DNA of 47,007 nucleotides from Desulfobacteraceae bacterium (GTDB lineage: Bacteria > Desulfobacterota > Desulfobacteria > Desulfobacterales > Desulfosarcinaceae), in the NCBI GenBank assembly GCA_013003715.1, contig JABDIN010000096.1:1-47007 (forward strand), written 5' to 3'. The notes under the pieces are model-generated. The model searched no databases. It saw only the letters and a list, made by a program, of their open reading frames with translations, and was not told where the DNA came from. Made by a program: the position numbers and the translations under genes. Of this stretch, positions 1 to 7,424 are shown piece after piece. Each line of letters begins with the position of its first letter. Position 1 is the stretch's first letter.

Positions 1-319
1 GTTGACTAATAGTGTTGCAATGGTCCCCTGAATACAGTAAGGCGGATCCCTTTGCACTGGTTTTGTCCACCCCCTGTTTTTCAGGGTTTCTGTGTATAAA
101 ATCCGATTATTTTCAGGGCGATATCCATGTGAAAGTTCCCGGCCCAAGGCAACACAGGGAAGGTAAACGATGATGATCAATACAATGGTGAATCTTGACA
201 TTGGGATCGTTTCGTTTCATCGGGTGCACAGAACCTGCAGGCATATTAAACAATGGAACCGGAATCAACGGAATTGCGGCTATCCGGACACCCGGCGCTA
301 TCTTTTTTACTGTTTTGTC
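1..319. other. Leading region without a supported gene
   Basis: No convincing gene is seen here. A plus-strand frame from 170 to 391 has a purine-rich stretch before its ATG, but its product is rich in Arg and His, resembles no family I know, and runs into the 3' end of the convergent lipoprotein gene. The region may hold the downstream flank of that gene. Confidence 0.4.
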
Positions 320-769
320 TCAAGGGACTTGAATACAGGCCAGGCTGTCCTGTCTGATGCTTTCCGTATGGGCGTCATAGGTGAATCTTAGCACCATATC
401 CCAGGATTCCTCCCCGGATTTTGTTCTTATCCCGTAAATCCAATTGCATACCAGGGTCTCTTCGCCGATACAGGCTATTGAGCTGGCAAATTGATTGTTT
501 CTACTCAAGTGGGAATGTGACGACAATATGAAACTCGTCATGAAATCCCCGACAGTCACATCGTTATACAGCCCTGCGGAATCGCTGCCGTTTATTTCAC
601 AACTGAGCTTTTCCCGTGGAATATTCACATCACTTATGGAAATCAATGCGGAAAGAACCTGGTCGCTATAGGCGCCCTCGACAGACATCGCGTAATCAGG
701 CAGAGAATCACAACCGCAGCAGACAAACAATATCAGTGAAAACAACACCAAAGTATTTTTCATTCCCAT
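320..769 (-). CDS. Small putative lipoprotein, function unknown
   Basis: This 149-aa protein has an N-terminal hydrophobic segment (KNTLVLFSLILFVCCGC) ending in a cysteine-rich lipobox-like stretch, so it is probably exported and lipid-anchored. The body carries a few scattered cysteines and no motif I recognise. I chose the ATG at 769 rather than the upstream ATG at 790 because GAGAA lies seven bases before it, while the 790 start has no visible ribosome binding site. It stands alone: the next gene (recQ) is on the same strand, but its start lies beyond 2.9 kb and its end is 300 bases upstream, so no operon is evident. The prediction rests on signal features and frame length only. Confidence 0.55.
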   Translation of the reverse strand: MGMKNTLVLFSLILFVCCGCDSLPDYAMSVEGAYSDQVLSALISISDVNIPREKLSCEINGSDSAGLYNDVTVGDFMTSFILSSHSHLSRNNQFASSIACIGEETLVCNWIYGIRTKSGEESWDMVLRFTYDAHTESIRQDSLACIQVP

Positions 770-1069
770 AATCATGTTCTCGATATTCATCGTGTGGAAT
801 TATCTGGCTGGTCGAACTCACCAAGTATGATCCGAAACCATATCGACTGCAACATTGTATCCAAGAAACTGCCGAACGCGATGACGGCGCATTAAGAAAC
901 CAGGTCGGATTTATCATTTTGTTACTGCTACCTTACATGCCCAACGCCAAAAAATCAATTTAATGCGCTTTGTTCGTTTTTGTCAGGGTTTCACCTCAGT
1001 TATATATTGAATTATGATGTTGCTTGTTTGGACTATTACCGGCGCTTTATGAAAAAGCGAAAACCGGAT
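770..1069. other. Intergenic region between recQ and lipoprotein
   Basis: A 300-base gap between two minus-strand genes. The short frames crossing it are shadows. No clear hairpin terminator or promoter could be assigned by eye. Confidence 0.4.
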
Positions 1070-2992
1070 CTACCCCGTCTGGTTATCCACGACCCATTTT
1101 TCCACCACCTTATAAGGGTATTTTTCAAGAATCCCGAATCCGCCGCCCCTGGTGTTTTTGGTCTGAACCAACCGCGGGGTAGTGACACCGCACAGAAATC
1201 GTATGGCGAGATGCACGGGGATGGGCGCCGGCAGCGTATCGGTCAATGGTTTTATCAGTTCATCATATTCATAGGTTGCCAGAGATTTCAATTCAATGCC
1301 GGGAAACTTGGGCGGATTGCCGTTCCGGCAGGTGGAACACCTTCCGCATGGGGTGTCCAACGTCTCGCCGAAATAGGCTGACAGCCCCCGGGCAAGGCAT
1401 TGATCCTGCTCGAATATCCGGATCATCCGATGAATCCGCGCCACATCCTTTGCTTCTTTTGTGATGAACATTTCCAGAAGCTGATGTACCTGCGCTTCCA
1501 TGTCAAACTCATCGTCGAGAACCTCAAACACCTCCACCGACGATCTGGGCTGCAGCTCTATCCACCCCTTTTCATGAAAATACTCCAGGGCTGTCAGCAC
1601 CCGCTGGCGGTCGCTGTCCGCATTGGCGGCAATGGCATCCAGATCCGGGTAGGACCATGTCCTGGCCGTTTTTGAATATTCAATTATGGTTTCCGTGAAC
1701 CGCCGGCGCTCACCTGTAAACCGGCCGGCAATCTCTTCCGGCGCTGCCGCATATTTAAACGGATAATCCTCAAAAAAGGTATACCTGGGAGAGATGATAT
1801 TCTTCATCTCCAGATACACCAGCAAGGTTTTCAAGGGCAGCAGGCGAATGTCCGATTCCCGGCTCAGGGTAAAGGATCGCATCTCGAAAACCCGTGACGG
1901 TGATTTCTTGATTTCAGCCAGGACATGACGGATACCTTCCGCATGCGGGGTATCGCCGTATACGAAGTTTTCCAGCACCGGCACACCGCTTCGGTCGGCC
2001 AACAGAAGACACAGCGATGGATCGCCATCTCGCCCCGCCCTGCCGATCTCCTGGCTGTATCCTTCCATGGATTTGGGCATGTCGAAATGGATGACTTTCC
2101 GTATGTCCGCTTTGTCAATGCCCATGCCGAATGCGATGGTGGCGGTGACGATGCCTGTTTCTCCGGCCATGAACCGGTTCTGGATGGCGTCGCGGTCCTC
2201 ATTTCTCAAACCGGCATGGTATGGTTCGGCATTGAATCCATTGTCGTTGAGCATTTGTGCCAGACGTTCGGCGGTTTTTTGCAGGGTGACGTACACAATG
2301 GCAGAGCCATGGGGCTCGCCGGTCAGCGCTTCCCTTAGAATGATCTCTTTTTGATCCTCCGCCGTGGGCTGAATTCTCAAAAACAGGTTGTCCCTGTAAA
2401 ATCCGGTTTTTATCACATTGGCCGTGGGGATGGAGAATTTGTCACACATGTCCGTAATGACGTTGGGGGTGGCCGTGGCCGTGAGCAGCAGCACCTTGCC
2501 GATACCGAATTCTTTTTGGAAAAGGGGAATTTTCAGATAATCCGGCCGGAAGTTATGGCCCCATTCAGAGATGCAATGGGCTTCATCCACCACGAGAAAT
2601 GATACGCTCATCATCTTCAGCTGGGTACGAAAACGTTCATTTTTAAACCGTTCCACGGCGATCATCAAAATTTTCAGTTTTCCCTGCCGGGCGGCCTCAA
2701 GCGTTGTACGATATTCCGCCACAGGCAGCCCCGAGTCCAGTTTAGCAGCCGGGATATTTTTGGACTGCAAAAATTCGATCTGATCCTTCATCAGAGACAA
2801 TAATGGAGAAATCACCAGGGTCATTCCCGGTTCAAGCAGGGCCGGCAATTGATAGCACAGGCTTTTCCCAGCACCGGTGGGAAAGATCGCAGTTGCGGAT
2901 TCACCGGCAACGATTTTCCCGATTACCGCCTGCTGGCCCGGCAAAAAGCGGTCGAATCCGAAGATATTGTGAAGTGTCTGCTGAATACTCAT
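1070..2992 (-). CDS. recQ: RecQ-family ATP-dependent DNA helicase
   Basis: A 640-aa superfamily 2 helicase that unwinds DNA 3'-5' during recombination and fork repair. Visible motifs, in order: the N-terminal FLPGQQAVIGKI region (motif 0), Walker A PTGAGKSLCYQLPA near residue 40, DEAHCISEWGHNFRPDY (Walker B plus the RecQ aromatic-rich loop) near 135, LLTATATP, FGMGIDK, and the arginine-finger motif SQEIGRAGRDG near 320. The C-terminal RQC zinc module shows CGRCSTC, with an upstream Cys in DQCLARGL. No HRDC domain is apparent. The start is supported by AGGACGGGT just before ATG. It appears monocistronic. The family assignment is certain; the C-terminal 80 residues are less conserved and could be lineage-specific. 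Confidence 0.95.
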   Translation of the reverse strand: MSIQQTLHNIFGFDRFLPGQQAVIGKIVAGESATAIFPTGAGKSLCYQLPALLEPGMTLVISPLLSLMKDQIEFLQSKNIPAAKLDSGLPVAEYRTTLEAARQGKLKILMIAVERFKNERFRTQLKMMSVSFLVVDEAHCISEWGHNFRPDYLKIPLFQKEFGIGKVLLLTATATPNVITDMCDKFSIPTANVIKTGFYRDNLFLRIQPTAEDQKEIILREALTGEPHGSAIVYVTLQKTAERLAQMLNDNGFNAEPYHAGLRNEDRDAIQNRFMAGETGIVTATIAFGMGIDKADIRKVIHFDMPKSMEGYSQEIGRAGRDGDPSLCLLLADRSGVPVLENFVYGDTPHAEGIRHVLAEIKKSPSRVFEMRSFTLSRESDIRLLPLKTLLVYLEMKNIISPRYTFFEDYPFKYAAAPEEIAGRFTGERRRFTETIIEYSKTARTWSYPDLDAIAANADSDRQRVLTALEYFHEKGWIELQPRSSVEVFEVLDDEFDMEAQVHQLLEMFITKEAKDVARIHRMIRIFEQDQCLARGLSAYFGETLDTPCGRCSTCRNGNPPKFPGIELKSLATYEYDELIKPLTDTLPAPIPVHLAIRFLCGVTTPRLVQTKNTRGGGFGILEKYPYKVVEKWVVDNQTG

Positions 2993-3144
2993 ACCCGTCC
3001 TGAAAGGAATCTGGTGGCAGGTGAAGTCATAATCCCATCTTTCTTCACACCTTAAAATAGTCGCGAATTTGTAAGATCAACCTTAAGTTACTCGCGTTTT
3101 GATGTCAAATATGAAAGTCTTTATTTCAAATGAAGGTATGCCGT

Positions 3145-3906
3145 CTATTTCCGGGTATGATCCCGTGCGGTTTGAATCCGGTCGGAGAAGAGTTTGGTGC
3201 ACGTCGGGCAATACCGGTGATGTGTCTTTACATCGGGATGATGAGTGGTTCGCGAATGGATATGTTCCAGAAACCGGGGTGTTGCGAAGGGTTTCCCGCA
3301 ACCTTCGCAGATCTCAAGGGGATGCCGGCCGATGACCTCGTCCCGAATACTCACGGTTCTCACATTCCCGTCGTCGGCCACACGGATGGCCTTGGTGGGA
3401 CAGATGTTAGCGCAAGTGCCGCACCCGATGCACAGGCTTTCCAGGGGGACAACGTAATCCGTCCCATCACGTTTCTCCATTTTCAGGGCACCGGGGCCGA
3501 CGATCTCCTTGCATACCCGGATGCAGAGGCGGCACCGGATGCATCCGTCAGGGGGAGCGCCCAGATCCACACCATGAGCTTTGGCGAGCATGATGATGGA
3601 TCCGGACTGGGGGGCCATTTGAGACAAACGCAAAAAAGCCTTTCGCCTGGCAGCCCCCACGATTTTACCCCTGGTCTTGACCACGAGTCCATCCCGGGCT
3701 TTGAGAATACAGGAAAGCATGGCGACCGGTTTTCCCGACGCCCTGCCGGCAACCTCTACGGTGCACAGCCGGCAGGAACCGGATGGTTTCAACGCCGGAT
3801 GATAACAAAGCGTGGGGATATCTATGTGATGGGACCGGGCGGTCTCCAAAACGGAGTCGCCGGCGTTTACTTCATAAGGTTCTCCGTCAATGGTGATTAC
3901 AGGCAT
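3145..3906 (-). CDS. [2Fe-2S]/[4Fe-4S] electron-transfer subunit (HoxU/NuoG N-terminal-like)
   Basis: A 253-aa iron-sulfur protein and the last gene of the molybdoenzyme operon. The N-terminal plant-type ferredoxin domain shows Cys34, Cys45, Cys48 and Cys66 for a [2Fe-2S] cluster. Two [4Fe-4S] motifs follow (CIRCRLCIRVC and CIGCGTCANICP). The C terminus carries a CEGCGKPF...CPTC module that resembles a zinc ribbon and is shared with the flavoprotein of the same operon. The family passes electrons between NAD(P)H-linked flavoproteins and a catalytic subunit, as in the HoxU and NuoG N termini and NAD-linked formate dehydrogenases. It starts 34 bases after the CBS gene stops, so co-transcription is likely. 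It is probably cytoplasmic because no signal peptide is visible. Confidence 0.85.
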   Translation of the reverse strand: MPVITIDGEPYEVNAGDSVLETARSHHIDIPTLCYHPALKPSGSCRLCTVEVAGRASGKPVAMLSCILKARDGLVVKTRGKIVGAARRKAFLRLSQMAPQSGSIIMLAKAHGVDLGAPPDGCIRCRLCIRVCKEIVGPGALKMEKRDGTDYVVPLESLCIGCGTCANICPTKAIRVADDGNVRTVSIRDEVIGRHPLEICEGCGKPFATPRFLEHIHSRTTHHPDVKTHHRYCPTCTKLFSDRIQTARDHTRK

Positions 3907-3940
3907 TCGTTATGGTCTCCAGTTTAAAATATTCACCGCA

Positions 3941-4390
3941 TCAGTCATGTATGGCATCGCGCAGGTCGTGAATATACTGCCCCAACACCCGGTTTTCGTC
4001 GGTCAGGGCAACGACCTGATGCGAAAGAATCTCCGTGAGCGGCAGAACAGCCACCAGTTCCTGGCGATCATAAACCGGCAGATGGCCAATGCCAGCTTTC
4101 TCCATGGTTTGCACCACCGGAGCCACATCATCTTCCGTTGTAGCGGATATCAAACGGCGGGTCATGACATCCCGCACCAGGACCGGCTTTTTATCGGCAG
4201 CGGATTTCTCCATCCAGGTCCGCAGAATATCGCTCCGCGTCAACATCCCGATATGCTTGTCACCGTCAGTAACCACCACGGCTGAAATATCCTCCGACAC
4301 CATGGTTTTCACCACGGCTCCCAGGATTCCGGAGACCTCTGCGAACACGGCTTTCCCGGATGTCTTTTCTAATAGACTTGAAAACTTCAT
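3941..4390 (-). CDS. CBS-domain-pair protein
   Basis: A 149-aa protein made of two CBS motifs (Bateman module). Typical segments are the first-repeat stretch ending in GDKHIGMLTRSDILR, the VRDVMT linker, then TTEDDVAPVVQTMEKAGIGHLPV and LVAVLPLTEILSH. Such modules usually bind adenosyl nucleotides (AMP, ATP, SAM, NAD) and control a partner. No enzyme domain is fused, so it probably senses ligand and acts on another protein. It lies between the small unknown gene (7-base gap) and the [2Fe-2S] gene (34-base gap) inside the molybdoenzyme operon. A regulatory link to that enzyme's energy or redox state is an inference from position. Confidence 0.85.
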   Translation of the reverse strand: MKFSSLLEKTSGKAVFAEVSGILGAVVKTMVSEDISAVVVTDGDKHIGMLTRSDILRTWMEKSAADKKPVLVRDVMTRRLISATTEDDVAPVVQTMEKAGIGHLPVYDRQELVAVLPLTEILSHQVVALTDENRVLGQYIHDLRDAIHD

Positions 4391-4397
4391 GGTTTAC

Positions 4398-4610
4398 TCA
4401 TGAATCCAGCAGCCGCAGACAATCCTGGGGAAACCGATGGGTACCGTGATCCACCAGGCTGACCTCCACAAGCGCCTCGGGGTCGTTGATGGTATGGTCG
4501 GGATCGGTGATGACCCCATGCAGACCGACATAGGTGTCCATGTACGGTTCCCAGCTTTCATCCGTTGATTTTTGGTAGATCTCGACTTTTTGTCCCTGCC
4601 GGAACACCAT
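4398..4610 (-). CDS. Small conserved-looking protein of unknown function in the molybdoenzyme operon
   Basis: A 70-residue, acidic, cytoplasmic-looking protein beginning MVFRQGQKVEIYQKS. Its beta-rich pattern (GQKVEIYQ...GLHGVITDP...VEVSLVDHGTHRF) is reminiscent of small SH3/KOW-like barrels, but this is only an impression. A longer frame begins at 4730, but that part overlaps the upstream flavoprotein gene. The ATG at 4610 has an excellent AAAGGAG seven bases upstream and is chosen. It sits 25 bases after the flavoprotein stop and 7 bases before the CBS gene, so it is a genuine operon member. No function can be given. Confidence 0.7.
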   Translation of the reverse strand: MVFRQGQKVEIYQKSTDESWEPYMDTYVGLHGVITDPDHTINDPEALVEVSLVDHGTHRFPQDCLRLLDS

Positions 4611-4635
4611 GGCAATCTCCTTTATTGTCGCCGGA

Positions 4636-6789
4636 TTACACGGGCGCCTTGTCTCCGCTGAAAGCCGCTGTTTTCTGACGGGCGCATGCATCGCAGAACC
4701 GTTCCGTCGAGACCAGTTTCGGCATGGCACCGGTACGTTTTTGAATGAACCGCATATACTTGTCCGTACCGATAACCTTTCCGCAATCCTCGCATACCAC
4801 CAGACGTTCCCGATTCAATATGGTGCCGCACAATGATAATATACGCTCTGTCCCGACATCCCGGACATCCATGGCCCCTGTGGGGCAATTGGCGGCACAA
4901 GCACCGCACAGGATGCACAGTTCCGCCGTGGATCTGAAATCCGTCCGGACCGGGTGATCGAAATCGAAATACCCCATGGAAAGTGCATTGACCCCCATTT
5001 TATCACGGCAGATCTCCACGCATTTCCCGCAGCGAAGGCAGATATCGCATCTCAAACAACGTTTGGCTTCATCCCTGACCGTCGATTCCGCATATCCCAG
5101 CTCCACCTGCTGGAAAGTCGTCCGGCGGCGGTCAAGATTCAGCAGCGGCATTTCCGGACGATCTATGGTCATCTTGATGTTGGCAGGTACCTCTGCGCAG
5201 GCGATGCGTCCACGGCGCACCGGCACCGGCGGAAACTGGGGTTGAGGCAACTGGTTTAAACACCGGTGAATTGCCCGGGCCGCCCGCTTCCCACCACCAA
5301 TGGCTTCGATAACGGTGGCGGGTCCGGTCACCGCATCCCCGGCGGCAAAGACCCCTTCCATGGAGGTTTCCATGGTTATGGTATTCACGGATATGGTTTG
5401 CCGCCGGCTCCATTCCAGGGTGGTCAAAGACGCCAGGCAATCCGATTCCACCTGTTGGCCGATGGCGCTGATCACCACATCGGCCTCCATCATGAACTCG
5501 CTGCCCGCGATTGGCCTGGGGCGCATCCGCCCTTTGTCATCTGCCGCAATCAGTTCGGCTTTCAGACATTCCAGCCCTTCCAGTGCCTTGTCACCGTCAT
5601 GGACACCAACGGGTATGGTTAAAAATTCAAAACCGATACCCTCTTCCTCGGCCTGTTCCACTTCCTCGGGATCTGCGGGCATCTCGGAACGTGTCCGGCG
5701 GTAGACAATGACCACCTCCCGGGAACCCAATCGAAGTGCGGTTCTGGCGGCGTCGATGGCCACATTTCCCCCACCGATGACCAGAACCTTGTTGCCCGGG
5801 GATTCACGCCATCCCAGGGCGACATCTCTTAAAAAATCAACGGCCTCAATAACATGAGGAGAGGTTGTTTCGCCGGGAATACCCAGTTTGAAGGGCAGGT
5901 GTGCGCCTATGGCTATAAAGAAAGCCTGAAAATCATCCTCTTTAAGGGTCTGGAATGTGGCATCCACGCCAAACCGTGTATTGAATTCAAACGCTACCCC
6001 CAGAGTTTTAAGCATGGCGGTTTCCCGGTCGATCACTTCCCGGGGCAGCCGGTACCTCGGGATCCCAAGAAGCAGCATTCCGCCGGCCGAGGATCGGGAT
6101 TCAAAAACAGTTACGGCATAGCCCTCCAGGGCCAGGTAGTATGCACAGCTGAGACCGGCCGGACCGGCTCCGATGACCGCCACTTTTTTCCCAATGGGCG
6201 GTTTGGGCGCCGGGTTACGATACTCACCGTGGGACATGGCCCGTTCGGCGGCAAACCCCTTGAGCGGTTTTATGGACACCGGTTTGTCAATCCGGCCGCG
6301 AACGCACATGAATTCACAAGGCCGCGTGCAGACCAGTCCGCAAACCCACGGAAACGGGCAATCCCGCCGGATAACCGCGATGGCTTCGGCATCCCGTCCC
6401 TCTCCAATCAACGACAGATAGGTCGGAATATCAATACCGGCAGGACAGGTCATCTGGCAGGGGGCCGGTGCCAGCCGGGCACAGTCGCCGGTGGCGCAAT
6501 TTCGTGAGCTGATGTGACTGTGGAAAATTTCCCGGTGATCCGCAAATGCAGATCGAACAAGGTCGGCAACCTCCGGGGAACGATCATCGGTGGTGCCCCC
6601 GAGCTCTTCGGCGAGATCCTGGATGGCATCCACATGGGCTTCACTGGCGCGCCCCCATGCAATGTCCCCGAGGAGTTCCTGTATCTCCTCGGCGATTCGG
6701 CGGCTCCTGGGAACGTTCAGCTCACCGGATTCTATGGTTGTCCGGATATCTCGGATGAGTACCGACACCGGACATTTCAACTCAGACAT
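4636..6789 (-). CDS. GltD-like FAD/NAD(P) oxidoreductase with C-terminal ferredoxin domains
   Basis: A 717-aa multidomain electron-transfer protein. Residues 1-90 are a helical extension. The next part is the Cys-rich dihydropyrimidine dehydrogenase/GltD N-terminal domain (CQMTCPAGIDIPTYL, CGLVCTRPCEFMC). An FAD Rossmann motif (GAGPAGLSCAYYL) follows near 207 and an NAD(P) Rossmann motif (GGGNVAIDAARTAL) near 337, then GVFAAGDAVTGP, typical of this family. The C-terminal part has two ferredoxin-type clusters (CLRCDICLRCGKC, CILCGACAANCP) and ends with CEDCGK...CDAC, matching the tail module of the operon's [2Fe-2S] protein. It most likely exchanges electrons between NAD(P)H and the ferredoxins serving the molybdoenzyme. 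Direction of flow and pyridine nucleotide cannot be read from sequence. Confidence 0.88.
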   Translation of the reverse strand: MSELKCPVSVLIRDIRTTIESGELNVPRSRRIAEEIQELLGDIAWGRASEAHVDAIQDLAEELGGTTDDRSPEVADLVRSAFADHREIFHSHISSRNCATGDCARLAPAPCQMTCPAGIDIPTYLSLIGEGRDAEAIAVIRRDCPFPWVCGLVCTRPCEFMCVRGRIDKPVSIKPLKGFAAERAMSHGEYRNPAPKPPIGKKVAVIGAGPAGLSCAYYLALEGYAVTVFESRSSAGGMLLLGIPRYRLPREVIDRETAMLKTLGVAFEFNTRFGVDATFQTLKEDDFQAFFIAIGAHLPFKLGIPGETTSPHVIEAVDFLRDVALGWRESPGNKVLVIGGGNVAIDAARTALRLGSREVVIVYRRTRSEMPADPEEVEQAEEEGIGFEFLTIPVGVHDGDKALEGLECLKAELIAADDKGRMRPRPIAGSEFMMEADVVISAIGQQVESDCLASLTTLEWSRRQTISVNTITMETSMEGVFAAGDAVTGPATVIEAIGGGKRAARAIHRCLNQLPQPQFPPVPVRRGRIACAEVPANIKMTIDRPEMPLLNLDRRRTTFQQVELGYAESTVRDEAKRCLRCDICLRCGKCVEICRDKMGVNALSMGYFDFDHPVRTDFRSTAELCILCGACAANCPTGAMDVRDVGTERILSLCGTILNRERLVVCEDCGKVIGTDKYMRFIQKRTGAMPKLVSTERFCDACARQKTAAFSGDKAPV

Positions 6790-6862
6790 TTTGTTGTCCA
6801 GAAAGGGTTAACGGGTCATACGACAACCGGCCGGCGATGGGCACGGACCGGGAAACGTCGAT

Positions 6863-7375
6863 TCACACACCTTGTTCCAGAGCCGCCACGTTTCGTGCAT
6901 GGCGTTCCCGCCGGATTTGGGTCATCTCTTCCACCGGACCGAATTGCAGGCAATGGGTGGTGCACACGGTGACACAAGCCGGTTTCAAACCTTGGTCCAC
7001 GCGATCCATGCAATAATCGCATTTCACCGCTTTTCCGGTCTCGGGATTCCATTGGGGCGCACCCCACGGACAGGCGGTGATACACGCCTTGCATCCCACG
7101 CACAGTGCCGCATCCACGAATACAATGCCGTCCTTAGACCTTTTCTGCATGGCGCCGGTGGGACAGGCCGCCACACACCAGGGATCTTCACAATGATAGC
7201 ACGGCATGAAAATAAAAGCGGCTTTGGGAAGCCCACCGACCATTTTTGGCCCCACGGTGACAATTTGGCTGATGCGTGGGCCCACCGGCAGATTTTTATG
7301 GCTCTTGCATTGAATGGTACACGTATGACAGCCGATGCATTTTTTCGTATCCTGAAACAGGTAGTAGTTACTCAT
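6863..7375 (-). CDS. Four-cluster ferredoxin subunit (DmsB/HybA/PsrB type)
   Basis: A 170-aa electron-transfer subunit with 16 cluster-ligand cysteines arranged as in DmsB/PsrB/HybA: CIGCHTCTIQC, CYHCEDPWCVAAC, CVGCKACITAC and CDYCMDRVDQG..CVTVC. It would bind four [4Fe-4S] clusters and take electrons to or from the molybdopterin subunit encoded 49 bases upstream. No Tat or Sec signal and no membrane anchor are visible, so the complex is probably cytoplasmic. The following flavoprotein gene begins 73 bases downstream. Lack of a PsrC/NrfD-type membrane subunit in the operon sets it apart from respiratory polysulfide or DMSO reductases. Confidence 0.9.
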   Translation of the reverse strand: MSNYYLFQDTKKCIGCHTCTIQCKSHKNLPVGPRISQIVTVGPKMVGGLPKAAFIFMPCYHCEDPWCVAACPTGAMQKRSKDGIVFVDAALCVGCKACITACPWGAPQWNPETGKAVKCDYCMDRVDQGLKPACVTVCTTHCLQFGPVEEMTQIRRERHARNVAALEQGV

Positions 7376-7424
7376 TCTTCCTCCGGAATTATCTCCAGGT
7401 TATGGCCTAAGACACAACCGCGGG

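Noticed and set aside
170..391. 73-codon plus-strand frame with a fair RBS-like stretch
   Set aside because: The composition is rich in Arg and His, no family is recognisable, and it runs convergent into the lipoprotein gene.
3130..3927. 265-codon plus-strand frame opposite the [2Fe-2S] gene
   Set aside because: A shadow; the minus strand shows all cluster cysteines.
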